From CAYJDG01 sp964368875 (GTDB lineage Bacteria > Pseudomonadota > Alphaproteobacteria > Micavibrionales > Micavibrionaceae): a stretch of 20,350 bases of DNA. Shown here piece after piece: positions 1 to 7,586 of this stretch. The stretch is from positions 1-20,350 of the forward strand of contig CAYJDG010000038.1 in assembly GCA_964368875.1 (NCBI GenBank), read 5' to 3'. Position numbers and translations under genes: made by a program. Under the pieces are notes generated by a model. That model was given only the letters and a program-made list of their open reading frames with translations, searched no databases and was not told the origin of the DNA. The first letter of the stretch is position 1, and the number at the start of each line of letters is the position of its first letter.

Positions 1-622
1 GGCTTTCGCGGCAACCGTATTTGTTGTCGAACTTCGACTTGGTGACGCTGTCGTTGACGTTGATCGCAGGAACCATGAGCTTGCCAGCCTTGGCCATTTC
101 ATAGAGGCGGTGCACGCCGGTGGTGGTTTCTTCGGAGATACCTTTGACGTCTTTCATCAACTCCGGGTAGTCCTTGTGCATGATCGCGGTCAGGTCGCCG
201 CCGTCATCGAGGATCATGTTGGCAGTCCAGCCATCCGGGCCTTTGATCGTCTGGTGGATGCACCATTCGGCTTCTTCGTTGGTCTGGCCTTTCCACGCGA
301 ACACGGCGCAAGTGCCTTTGGCAGCAATCGCAGCTGCTGCATGGTCTTGTGTAGAGAAAATGTTGCACGATGACCAGCGCACGGTCGCGCCGAGAGCTTC
401 GAGCGTTTCGATCAGAACAGCGGTCTGGATCGTCATGTGCAGGCAGCCGGCAATGCGGGCCCCTTTGAGCGGCTGTTTGCTGCCATACTCTTTACGGAGC
501 GCCATCAGGCCGGGCATTTCCGTCTCGGCGATGACGATTTCTTTGCGGCCCCAGTCGGCGAGACTGATGTCTTTTACTTTGTAGTCGTTCTGCACGGATT
601 TGGGTGCGGCTGCGGCGGTCAT
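1..622 (-). CDS. ahcY: Adenosylhomocysteinase (S-adenosylhomocysteine hydrolase), N-terminal part
   Basis: The minus strand from ATG at 622 reads without interruption to the window edge, giving about 207 residues of a family usually 430-470 long, so the C-terminal NAD-binding half lies outside. It starts MTAAAAPKSVQNDYKVKD and then shows hallmark SAHH stretches: KPLKGARIAGCLHMTIQTA, VRWSSCNIFSTQDHAAAA, the segment around EAEWCIHQT, EETTTGVHRLYEM, and VNDSVTKSKFDNKYGCRES at the cut. The enzyme reversibly cleaves S-adenosylhomocysteine to adenosine and homocysteine, relieving product inhibition of methyltransferases; it is cytosolic. An AAAGAAAGAG purine tract precedes the start. No SAH riboswitch is evident in the short leader. 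In several alphaproteobacteria ahcY sits near chvG/hprK/ptsH, which fits its place here downstream of rapZ. Confidence 0.97.
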   Translation of the reverse strand, partial: MTAAAAPKSVQNDYKVKDISLADWGRKEIVIAETEMPGLMALRKEYGSKQPLKGARIAGCLHMTIQTAVLIETLEALGATVRWSSCNIFSTQDHAAAAIAAKGTCAVFAWKGQTNEEAEWCIHQTIKGPDGWTANMILDDGGDLTAIMHKDYPELMKDVKGISEETTTGVHRLYEMAKAGKLMVPAINVNDSVTKSKFDNKYGCRES

Positions 623-665
623 CGTGGGTCTCTTTCTTTCACGGAAAATTAAGTTTCAGGTGGTA

Positions 666-694
666 GATTTAGGGCCATAAGCCTTGAAAAGCAA
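666..694 (-). promoter_or_regulatory. Candidate sigma70-type promoter for ahcY
   Basis: On the minus strand TTGCTT (694-689) and TAAATC (671-666) are separated by 17 nt, which would place transcription start near 659, about 37 nt before the ahcY ATG. The match to consensus is moderate and found by eye only. The divergent candidate promoter for the small genes overlaps the same DNA. Confidence 0.35.
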
Positions 695-712
695 GCATTT
701 GAGCGGAAATTA
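684..712 (+). promoter_or_regulatory. Candidate promoter for the small gene at 731
   Basis: TTGAAA (684-689) is a good -35 and AAATTA (707-712) a weak -10 at 17 nt spacing. An AGGGGA Shine-Dalgarno (719-724) follows, 6 nt before the ATG at 731. The -35 shares bases with the opposing ahcY -35, so the two promoters could compete. Visual call only. Confidence 0.3.
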
Positions 713-730
713 CCCATTAGGGGATATACG

Positions 731-1099
731 ATGCAACTATCAGGAAACAAAGGAACTTTCACCTATCGCCAGAGCCCGGTCCTGAACCGCTCGTGGATGA
801 TTTACTGCAAAAGTGCAGATGGTGACTTGAATCCGGTAGGCGATTACACCGTTCTCGACCGTGAAGAAGACGAACGTCTCTCCGAAAAGAAACTCATGAA
901 TCTGGTATCGCTGCTCAACGGCGCGGACGAATTGATGCCGCTCGGCAGCCATACCCAGTCACGCCTGCTCTTTCACCGCAAGCCGAAGAAAGACGCAACC
1001 GATCCAACTCAAGTAATTTTCTATACGTTCTCGGGCGAGGGCTTGTCCCGCGAGAACGCCATCCTGACCCTGCAACATGGAGTAGGCGATGAATCCTAG
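731..1099 (+). CDS. Uncharacterised 122-residue protein
   Basis: A complete reading frame with ATG at 731 preceded by a good Shine-Dalgarno (AGGGGA, 6 nt spacing). The product has 122 residues, with no signal peptide and no membrane segment. It is polar and mixed in charge, with an acidic REEDERLSEKK stretch near residues 45-55 and a C-terminal part rich in beta-prone residues (QVIFYTFSG). I recognise no domain. It is divergent from ahcY, and its last 11 nt overlap the next small gene, which suggests co-translation. It stands where related alphaproteobacteria carry PTS-type genes between ahcY and chvG, but it resembles neither HPr nor EIIA. That it is a real gene rests on the ribosome site, length and tight packing; function is unknown. 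Confidence 0.6.
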   Translation: MQLSGNKGTFTYRQSPVLNRSWMIYCKSADGDLNPVGDYTVLDREEDERLSEKKLMNLVSLLNGADELMPLGSHTQSRLLFHRKPKKDATDPTQVIFYTFSGEGLSRENAILTLQHGVGDES

Positions 1100-1262
1100 A
1101 CTGCTTGGAAAATTTGCGGAGGCTGCCTCTGCCCAGATCGATGTCGGCGATGCCTTTGAGATGGCACACGGCCCGGTTGAAAACTCGATTTTCAAAGAGC
1201 CTGTAACGCCTGCTGTCACGAATACGGCTTCGGTTCCGGTCGGTCCGGGTTCGCGCCGCTGA
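1089..1262 (+). CDS. Small uncharacterised protein (57 residues), coupled to the preceding gene
   Basis: An ATG at 1089 lies inside the end of the previous gene (11 nt overlap) and has a GGAG Shine-Dalgarno at 1079-1082, 6 nt upstream. The frame gives 57 residues, beginning MNPRLLGKFAEAASAQ and ending VPVGPGSRR. The first third could form an amphipathic helix; the rest is Pro/Thr/Val-rich and probably flexible. There is no recognised domain, signal peptide or membrane segment. Its TGA (1260-1262) abuts the TCA that is the reverse complement of the rapZ stop codon, so the convergent genes have no spacer between them. The overlap and ribosome site make expression plausible, but a protein this short could also be a chance frame. 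Confidence 0.45.
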   Translation: MNPRLLGKFAEAASAQIDVGDAFEMAHGPVENSIFKEPVTPAVTNTASVPVGPGSRR

Positions 1263-2132
1263 TCAGCGACCCTTTAATTCACGATGATGAATGGCTGCCG
1301 GGTAGTTTTCCTCCTGCAGCCATTTTCGTATCGCCTCGGCCATAAAGACCGAGCGGTGCTTGCCGCCGGTACAGCCAAAGGCGATGGTCAGGTAATTCTT
1401 CCCTTCCTCGTCATAGCGCGGCACGAGCAGGCCGAGCAGGTCTTTGGTCTGCTTGAGGAAGCTCGCAAAACTTTCATCTCCTGCGATATAGGCCTGCACG
1501 TCCTCTTCCTGCCCTGTCTTGTCTTTCAGCTCCGGCACCCAGTTGGGATTGCGCAGGAAACGCACATCGAGCACGAGGTCAGCTTCGCGCGGCAGGCCAT
1601 GACGATAGGCAAACGACATGACAGTCAGATTGAGACGACCCTGCACCAGGCCTTCGGTAAAGCCTTCGATGAGGCGGCGCAAATCGTGGATCGAGAGATC
1701 GGTCGTATCGATTACGTACCCGGCCTGATGTTTCAGCGGATAGAGGAGCGATTTTTCGGCGGCGATGCCATCCGCGACGGCACGGTCACGCGCCAAGGGA
1801 TGGGTGCGGCGCGTTTCGGTGAAACGCTTCAGCAAAGCGGCATCGTCGGCAGCCATAAAAATGGTTTTGACTGTCCATGACGGGCGTTCGCGCAGGCGCG
1901 TGAGCGTTGCCAGAATCGTGTCCGGGTCGAAATTGCGGGTGCGCGTGTCGATGCCAATCGCGATCAGGCGCTGGCGCGGCAGGTCTTCGCCAAGCAGGGT
2001 GTCGATCATCGTCAGGGGAAAGTTATCGAAGGCTTCGAAGCCCAGATCTTCAAGCGTGGCAAGCGCCGACGACATCCCGGCTCCTGAGAGGCCTGTCACA
2101 AAAATCAGAACATTTTCAACCGGGTTGGTCAT
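1263..2132 (-). CDS. rapZ: RapZ / YvcJ-family nucleotide-binding protein
   Basis: This 289-residue protein has the usual family length (about 285-300). I chose ATG at 2132 because it lies directly before VENVLIFVTGLSGAG and has an AAGGAT ribosome site (2147-2142) overlapping the chvG stop; an upstream in-frame start would add 18 residues inside chvG. The N-terminal P-loop region (residues 8-30) is followed by LEDLGFEAFDNFPL, a Walker-B-like IGIDTRTR, and the conserved C-terminal domain with MSFAYRHGLP, DVRFLRNP and FGCTGGKHRSV. In E. coli RapZ is an RNA-binding adaptor that senses glucosamine-6-phosphate and controls glmS mRNA; in alphaproteobacteria the role is less clear. The Walker A lysine is replaced by Met20 (GLSGAGMS), so NTP binding by the N-domain may be weakened. 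It is the last gene of chvI-chvG-rapZ, 13 nt after chvG. Confidence 0.93.
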   Translation of the reverse strand: MTNPVENVLIFVTGLSGAGMSSALATLEDLGFEAFDNFPLTMIDTLLGEDLPRQRLIAIGIDTRTRNFDPDTILATLTRLRERPSWTVKTIFMAADDAALLKRFTETRRTHPLARDRAVADGIAAEKSLLYPLKHQAGYVIDTTDLSIHDLRRLIEGFTEGLVQGRLNLTVMSFAYRHGLPREADLVLDVRFLRNPNWVPELKDKTGQEEDVQAYIAGDESFASFLKQTKDLLGLLVPRYDEEGKNYLTIAFGCTGGKHRSVFMAEAIRKWLQEENYPAAIHHRELKGR

Positions 2133-2145
2133 GACGCATTTATCC

Positions 2146-3783
2146 TTAGGTTCTTGGTGCAAGCAGATGCACGATAAAGCGCGCACCCAGTTTGGCCCCA
2201 GTCAGGCTGGTGCGGTTTTCGGCATGGATCGTGCCGCCGTTCACTTCGATGATCTGGCGGGCGATGGAGAGGCCCAGACCCGAGTGGCGGCCAAAGGCTT
2301 CGCCTGAGGGGCGCTCGGAATAAAAACGCTCGAAGACTTTGTCGAGCTTGCTGTCCGGGATGCCGGGGCCGTCATCTTCGACGCTGACCCGGATCGTATC
2401 GCCGAGCGGTTCGACCCGGATCTGGATCGGGTGACCGGGCGGCGAGAACGAGAGCGCGTTGCTGATAAGGTTTTGAAAGACCTGACTTAAGCGGTTGGTC
2501 TGGCCGACCACCATCACCGGAGCGCCGAGGCCCGTAAACTGGATGGCCGTGGTCGAGGCCTGTGCACTGCCCTCACGCTCGATCGGTTTGCGGTAAATAT
2601 CAATCAAGGGCAACAGCACATCGCGCAGATCAAGCACCGAGAGCACGTCACGCGAGAGTTCCGCATCGAGCCGTGAGGCCAGCGAGATATCGGTGATCAG
2701 GCGGTCCATGCGTTGCAGGTCGTGCATGATGATATCGCTTAAACGCTGGCGGTCATTGTCCGATTTGACCTTCTGCAAGGTTTCAATCGCACTGCGCATC
2801 GAGGTCAGCGGGTTCTTCAGTTCATGGGCAACGTCAGCGGCGAATTTTTCAATCGAGTCGAGACGCTCGTTCAGATCGCTGGTCATTTGGCGCAGGGCAA
2901 TCGACAGTTCGCCGATTTCATCCTGACGGTCGCTCATATCGGGAATTTCGATGCCGCCGCCACGCCCGGCGCGGATCGCTTCGGCAGCAGACGCGAGCTG
3001 GCGGAGCGGGTGGCCGATCACGCCCGAGAGATAAAGGGACAGTGACATGGTGACGGTCAGGGCGATCAGGAAGAGTTTGAGAATATCGAGGCGGGTGTTG
3101 GCGAAGGTTGCCTCGATGCTGGTATCAGGGCGCGTCACCAGCACGACGCCCGCTGGTTTCTGGTTGGACATGACCGGGGCTGCTGCCGACAGGATCAGTC
3201 CGCCGCCCGGCCCTTGCCACGCGCTCAAGGACACAGCGCCGTTCAGGGCCTCGCCGACATTGGGATAGCTTGTCCAGCGGTTCGGATCGACAAGGGGATA
3301 AGGGGGCAGGTTGAAGCGGATCGAGAATATATCGACGAGACTGGCGAAGCTCGCTTCGATCCAGCGTCCGACAGCGCCGGGCAGTTCTTCATCGGGGCTG
3401 GTTTCTTTTTGAATCGTTTTCAAGCCAAGGGTTTTGCTATCGAGCAGAAGCTCGCCCTCGGCGGAGAAAATCGTGATTTGTTGCTTTTTCTGGCTGACCA
3501 GCGTGCCGAGAATTTTTTCGGCAGAGGCAGAATTAAAACGGCCAGAGGCCGCCAAACTTTCGCCGAGCACGGAGGCGTAGAGCTGGGCTTCGGTGCTGAG
3601 GTTTTCTGTCTCGGCACGGGTCAGACCTTCGCGGTACTGGTCCAGATATGCAATCCCGATGACCAGAATAAGAATCGCGGTCAGGTTCATGCTCATAATT
3701 TTATAGGTGAGGCGGCTTAAGGGCCGGGGCGCGATCACATACGGGCGCGGCAGGGTCGGAGTTGGTTGAGGAGGGCCTGCCAT
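2146..3783 (-). CDS. chvG: Sensor histidine kinase, ChvG family
   Basis: 545 residues. A proline-rich cytosolic leader (1-25) precedes TM1 (about 33-48, then the ChvG-like YLDQYREGL). A periplasmic domain spans roughly 50-230, TM2 about 233-256, then a HAMP domain (about 257-310). The HisKA box is FAADVAHELKNPLTSMRSA with phospho-acceptor His320. The ATPase domain shows an N-box (QNLISNALSFSPPG, about 437-450), a G1 box (VEDDGPGIP, 468-476) and a G2 box (HSGLGLSIA, 500-508), so the kinase looks complete. Relatives (ChvG, ExoS, BvrS) sense acidity or envelope state and phosphorylate ChvI. The start codon is 3 nt after the chvI stop with only a weak ribosome site, implying translational coupling. 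The stop is followed directly by rapZ rather than hprK. Confidence 0.95.
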   Translation of the reverse strand: MAGPPQPTPTLPRPYVIAPRPLSRLTYKIMSMNLTAILILVIGIAYLDQYREGLTRAETENLSTEAQLYASVLGESLAASGRFNSASAEKILGTLVSQKKQQITIFSAEGELLLDSKTLGLKTIQKETSPDEELPGAVGRWIEASFASLVDIFSIRFNLPPYPLVDPNRWTSYPNVGEALNGAVSLSAWQGPGGGLILSAAAPVMSNQKPAGVVLVTRPDTSIEATFANTRLDILKLFLIALTVTMSLSLYLSGVIGHPLRQLASAAEAIRAGRGGGIEIPDMSDRQDEIGELSIALRQMTSDLNERLDSIEKFAADVAHELKNPLTSMRSAIETLQKVKSDNDRQRLSDIIMHDLQRMDRLITDISLASRLDAELSRDVLSVLDLRDVLLPLIDIYRKPIEREGSAQASTTAIQFTGLGAPVMVVGQTNRLSQVFQNLISNALSFSPPGHPIQIRVEPLGDTIRVSVEDDGPGIPDSKLDKVFERFYSERPSGEAFGRHSGLGLSIARQIIEVNGGTIHAENRTSLTGAKLGARFIVHLLAPRT

Positions 3784-3786
3784 CGT

Positions 3787-4482
3787 TTATTCTTTATACC
3801 TGTAACCGACACCGTAAAGAGTTTCGATCGAGTCGAACTCGCCGTCGATTTCCCGGAACTTGCGCCGGATGCGTTTGATATGCGTATCGACCGTGCGGTC
3901 ATCGACATAGATGCTGTCGCCGTAAGCCTGAGAGATCAACTGATCGCGGTTTTTGACGTGGCCGGGTTTGGCGGCGAGCGTCTTGACGAGCAGATATTCC
4001 GTGACGGTCAGATTGAGCGGCTGGTTTTTCCAGCGGCAGAGATGGCGGCTGTCATCGAGCTCGAGATGGCCGCGCCGGACTTTTTGATCTTCGGCCCCGT
4101 CGGTTGAGGCTTCAGGCGGCGCACGGCGACGAAGCACGGCACGGATGCGCTCAATCAGTAAACGCTGTGAAAACGGTTTAGTGATGTAATCATCGGCGCC
4201 GAGGCGCAGACCAAGCAGCTGGTCAACTTCATCGTCCTTCGAGCTTAAAAAAATCGCCGGGACATCCGAGGTCTCACGCAATTTGGTCAGGAGCTCCATC
4301 CCGTCCATGCGTGGCATCTTGATATCGAGCACGACCAGATCCGGCGGATTGAGGGTGAGGCCTTTCAGGCCCTCTTCACCGTCATGATAGGTCTTGACCT
4401 CAAAACCTTCAGCCTCGAGGGCGAGGGCCACCGAGGTCAGGATGTTGCGGTCGTCATCGACGAGGGCGATGGTATGAGTCAT
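3787..4482 (-). CDS. chvI: Response regulator, ChvI family (OmpR/PhoB type)
   Basis: 231 residues. The receiver domain has acidic pocket residues in LVDDD (9-11), phospho-acceptor Asp53 in VVLDIKMPRMDG, and Lys102 in DYITKPFS. A linker near 118-132 leads to a winged-helix DNA-binding domain containing LTVTEYLLVKTLA, VDDRTVDTHIKRIRRKFR and the C-terminal GVGYRYKE. It would be phosphorylated by the kinase encoded immediately downstream and act as a transcription factor; in rhizobia and Brucella the orthologue controls envelope, exopolysaccharide and acid-response genes. The ATG at 4482 has an AAGGAC ribosome site about 12 nt upstream. This is the first gene of the leftward operon and is divergent from the PRC-barrel gene, so their regulation could be shared across the 162-nt spacer. 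Confidence 0.96.
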   Translation of the reverse strand: MTHTIALVDDDRNILTSVALALEAEGFEVKTYHDGEEGLKGLTLNPPDLVVLDIKMPRMDGMELLTKLRETSDVPAIFLSSKDDEVDQLLGLRLGADDYITKPFSQRLLIERIRAVLRRRAPPEASTDGAEDQKVRRGHLELDDSRHLCRWKNQPLNLTVTEYLLVKTLAAKPGHVKNRDQLISQAYGDSIYVDDRTVDTHIKRIRRKFREIDGEFDSIETLYGVGYRYKE

Positions 4483-4644
4483 GGCAGGCGCGTCCTTAAG
4501 ACGAAAAGGAAAGTCTCTTTCAGTCTAACAAGCTCAAATTAAAAGAAAAACCGGAAAGATGGGTTAATTTATGAAAAAGATTGCGTTCGCAGGGAGCGTC
4601 CCGTAGTTTTAAGGCGTTAGAGAATATGAACCCGGAGAAGTGCC
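4483..4644. promoter_or_regulatory. Divergent intergenic region chvI / PRC-barrel gene
   Basis: An AT-rich 162-nt spacer that must hold promoters for both directions. Rightward, TTGCGT (4581-4586) and TAGTTT (4604-4609) at 17 nt are a weak candidate, and GGAGAAG just before 4645 is a clear ribosome site. It also contains an 11-codon frame (4571-4606) with no obvious ribosome site, which I do not call a gene. I could not settle on a convincing leftward promoter by eye. Confidence 0.4.
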
Positions 4645-5360
4645 ATGACCCGTTTAGCCCTTTTAGCCTGCGTCCTGCTGCTGCCAACTGCTGCAATCGC
4701 CGCCGATGAACCGGGTCCGGGCGTTCAGGCCGTCACCCCGACCTCGTCTGAGAGCATTCAGGCGTACACGTCCCAGTTGCTTCAGCTCAACCAGATCAAT
4801 CCGGCACAAAACCCGCTCTATACCCTCGGCAGCCGCGCCATCTCGTTCCGCCTGCTTGATCAGAACCGCCGCGCGCTCGGCAAGCTCAGCGATATTACCA
4901 TCGGGGCGGGCGGTGCCCTTGAATCGGTGCAAGCCCAGATCATGTCGACCGGCTTTGATCAGGAGCTGAATTTCGGCGTCGTCGCTCATAACGTCACTCC
5001 GGAATCGGATGCGTACAGCGTCACCCTGACCCGCGATCAGGTTGAAGACAATCTGCCTGAGTTTCTGGCTGCGACCGAATCTGCAGCTGGTGATGACGAT
5101 AACGGCCCGATCACAATTCAGTCTTTGATCGGCGCACGCGTGCAAAACGCCAAAGGTTCACAGATCGCGATTGTTGATGACGTGATGATCGATGATCAGC
5201 AGAAAATGGCTGTGGCACTGCTCTTAACGCTGATGGGCGGCTCAGGTCAGACGACCATTGCCGTCCCGTATCGCAGCGCCAAAGTCGCCCGCACCGGCCC
5301 GAAAGCCACCGTTGAACTGACTGACGAACAAGCCCGAGTTGTCACCAATTACGCGCCTAA
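4645..5360 (+). CDS. Exported PRC-barrel domain protein, C-terminus lost in assembly gap
   Basis: ATG at 4645 with a GGAGAAG ribosome site. Residues 1-19 form a typical Sec signal peptide (MTRLALLACVLLLPTAAIA, cleavage near residue 19-20), so the mature protein is periplasmic. A short linker precedes two PRC-barrel-like units: about 60-140 (ISFRLLDQNRRALGKLSDIT and onward) and about 150-235 (IQSLIGARVQNAKGSQIAIVDDVMI and onward). PRC-barrels are small beta-barrels that mediate protein or membrane contacts; exported versions are common in alphaproteobacteria and mostly uncharacterised. About 239 residues are visible before the N-run, and the second barrel seems nearly finished, so little may be missing. 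It is divergent from chvI, making it a possible ChvI target (inference only). Confidence 0.8.
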
Positions 5361-5460
5361 NNNNNNNNNNNNNNNNNNNNNNNNNNNNNNNNNNNNNNNN
5401 NNNNNNNNNNNNNNNNNNNNNNNNNNNNNNNNNNNNNNNNNNNNNNNNNNNNNNNNNNNN
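5361..5460. other. Assembly gap (100 N) between convergent genes
   Basis: Exactly 100 N, the conventional placeholder for a gap of unknown size. It hides the stop codons of the PRC-barrel gene and of dapE, which converge here. Any apparent reading through the gap is an artefact. Confidence 0.98.
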
Positions 5461-6599
5461 GTTCTTAAAATTTCGTGATAGGTCTGCGTCAGCGCTTCCA
5501 GATCGGCGAGCGTGGTGTGCTCATCCGTTTTATGGATGGTTGCATTTAACACGCCGTATTCGACGGTCGGGCAGTATGGCGCGATAAAGCGCGCGTCCGA
5601 CGTGCCGCCACCTGTATCCGCTTTGGGGCGTTTACCGGAAACTTTTTCAACTGCATCAGCGACGATCTTGGTCCATGATTGCTCGTTTGACCCTTCGCGG
5701 CCATGCGTAATAAAACTGACCGCATTGCACCACAGATTCAGTTCATACGGCTCGCCTGTTGCGCCGAGCACTTCATTGATTTTCGCTTCAAGTTTTTCTG
5801 GCGTCCACAGGCTGTTGAAACGCACATTGAAGAGCGCCTTCGCCTTTTCGGGAATCACGTTTGAAGCTGGATTACCAACGTCGATTGAGCTGACAACGAT
5901 ATGGCTCGCCGGGAAAAACTCGGTGCCTTCATCGAGCTTGATGTTGATGAACGCGTTGAGCAGACGGATCAGGCGCGGACACGGATTGTCGGCGCGTTCC
6001 GGATAGGCGGAATGACCCTGAATGCCTTTGACGGTGATCGTGCCCTTGAGGCTGCCGCGCCGACCGACACGCATCGCCTGGCCCATGGCACTCGCATTGC
6101 TGGGTTCGCCGACCAGTGCAACATCGGGCATCTGATTGTTTTCACGCAGCCACTGCACGACCTTGACGGTGCCGTTGATGGCGTAACCTTCTTCATCACC
6201 CGTGATCAAAAGGCTGATCGAGCCTTTCGGGCGTTGCTCATTAAGGAGGCGCGAGATGGCCGCGACGAAAGCGGCGTTGCAGCCTTTCATATCAGCAGTA
6301 CCGCGGCCGTAAAGAATACCGTCTTCGATGGTCGCCGAAAAAGGCGGGAATTTCCACGCAGACTCATCGCCGGGCGGCACGACATCGGTGTGACCGAGAT
6401 AACAGATATGCGGACCTTCGGTGCCGAAGCGGGCGAAGATATTGTCAATCGGCACACCACCTTCATCAAAGCGCAGGCGGTGAATTTCAAAACCGAGCGG
6501 GATCAGCGCATTGGCGATCACGTCAAGCGCACCGTCATCCGCAGGGGTGATGCTGCGGCACCGGACGAGGGCTTGGGTGAGGGCGACGGGATCAATCAC
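5461..6599 (-). CDS. dapE: Succinyl-diaminopimelate desuccinylase (last residues in gap)
   Basis: 380 residues are visible from a GTG start at 6599 to the gap; the family is about 375-390 long, so only the last few residues are hidden. M20-peptidase metal ligands are in place: His70 and Asp72 in GHTDVVPPG, Asp103 in GTADMKG, catalytic Glu136 and ligand Glu137 in GDEEG, Glu164 in VGEPS, and His355 in NATIHKTDEH. The dimerisation domain contains GIQGHSAYPE. The enzyme hydrolyses N-succinyl-LL-diaminopimelate to LL-DAP and succinate using two zinc ions, towards lysine and peptidoglycan meso-DAP. The GTG overlaps the end of dapD by 8 nt with no strong ribosome site, so translation is probably coupled. 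Confidence 0.96.
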
Positions 6600-7425
6600 G
6601 GAGGAGCTCGTTAATGCCGGTTTTGCTGCGTGTTTTTGCGTCCACGCGCTTGACGATCACGGCGCAGGCAAGGCCCGGTCCGGGGCTGCCGTCTGGCAGA
6701 TTTTTGCCCGGCAGCGTGCCCGGAATAACGACGGAATAGGCAGGAACGCGGCCCATGAAAATTTCTCCGGTTGCGCGGTCGATGATCTTGGTGGACGCAC
6801 CGAGGAAGACACCCATGCTGATGACGGAGCCTTCTTCGACGACGACGCCTTCGGCGACTTCGGAGCGTGCGCCGATAAAGCAATTGTCTTCAATAATAAC
6901 GGGCCCGGCCTGCAATGGTTCCAGCACGCCGCCAATGCCGACACCGCCAGAGATATGACAGTTCTTGCCAATCTGCGCACAAGACCCAATCGTCACCCAC
7001 GTGTCGACCATCGTGCCTTCGTCAACATAGGCACCGATATTGATGAAGGACGGCATCAGCACAACGTTCGGCGCAATGAACGACCCGCGCCGCACAATCG
7101 CACCCGGAACGGCGCGGAAGCCAGCAGTGGTGAAGTCGCTTTCAGTCCAGTTGGAGAATTTCGGCGGCACCTTGTCCCACCAGACCGACTCGCCCGGACC
7201 GTTTTCGATCACGACATTCGGATTGAGGCGGAACGAGAGCAGGATCGCTTTCTTGACCCATTGCTGCACGACCCACGCGCCGGAGGTTTTATCGGCTATG
7301 CGCAGTTTGCCCCCGTCCAGTTCGGCAATCGTGCGCTCAACCGCGTTGCGGATTTCAGGCGTGGCCTTAGCCGGAAACTCTGTACGGTGTTCCCAGGCCT
7401 GGTCGATGATCGTTTGCAGTTCCAT
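6592..7425 (-). CDS. dapD: 2,3,4,5-tetrahydropyridine-2,6-dicarboxylate N-succinyltransferase
   Basis: 277 residues, matching the family (274 in E. coli). I chose ATG at 7425 because it begins MELQTIIDQAWEHR, the normal N-terminus, and has a GGGAAAAG ribosome site (7441-7434); a longer in-frame start would add 43 unconserved residues. The N-terminal helical domain is followed by hexapeptide repeats forming a left-handed beta-helix, with landmarks SFINIGAYVDEGTMVDTW, ISGGVGIGGVLEPLQA, CFIGARSEV, GVFLGASTKI and VPAYSVVIPG. The enzyme transfers succinyl from succinyl-CoA to tetrahydrodipicolinate in the succinylase branch of DAP/lysine synthesis. It is first in a dapD-dapE pair, so consecutive pathway steps are co-transcribed. 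Confidence 0.97.
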   Translation of the reverse strand: MELQTIIDQAWEHRTEFPAKATPEIRNAVERTIAELDGGKLRIADKTSGAWVVQQWVKKAILLSFRLNPNVVIENGPGESVWWDKVPPKFSNWTESDFTTAGFRAVPGAIVRRGSFIAPNVVLMPSFINIGAYVDEGTMVDTWVTIGSCAQIGKNCHISGGVGIGGVLEPLQAGPVIIEDNCFIGARSEVAEGVVVEEGSVISMGVFLGASTKIIDRATGEIFMGRVPAYSVVIPGTLPGKNLPDGSPGPGLACAVIVKRVDAKTRSKTGINELLRD

Positions 7426-7586
7426 GATGTCGTCTTTTCCCGGCACGCCGAAGCTTAAGTGAATATTGATGCCCAAATCACCGTAAATGGCTCTATAAGG
7501 CAAGGGGGTGGCGAAGGTTTTTTTCGCGGGTGTGCTCTGGACAAATAGCCGCATACCCCTATTCTGGGATGAAGGACATTGTAGGA
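7426..7586. promoter_or_regulatory. Divergent intergenic region dapD / DUF3108 gene
   Basis: This 161-nt spacer separates divergent genes and must contain both promoters. A rightward candidate, TGGACA with TATTCT (7560-7565) at 16 nt, would leave a leader too short to contain the ribosome site comfortably, so I do not favour it. GCGAA and TTCGC flanking a T-run near 7511-7526 form a small inverted repeat in the dapD leader. Nothing else is recognisable. Confidence 0.35.

Noticed and set aside
623..730. SAH riboswitch in the ahcY leader
   Set aside because: Fewer than 50 nt would be transcribed from the best promoter candidate, and I see no conserved SAH-riboswitch stem arrangement.
4571..4606. 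11-codon frame as a leader peptide of the PRC-barrel gene
   Set aside because: No ribosome site ahead of it, no attenuator-type structure after it, and it overlaps the candidate promoter.
5349..5478. Apparent ends of the PRC-barrel and dapE frames beyond the N-run
   Set aside because: They are read through 100 N into the opposite gene and do not represent real termini.
6511..7458. Long open frame on the plus strand across dapE and dapD
   Set aside because: It is antisense to two unmistakable enzymes, has no family resemblance and no ribosome site; it arises from the GC-skewed codon pattern of the real genes.
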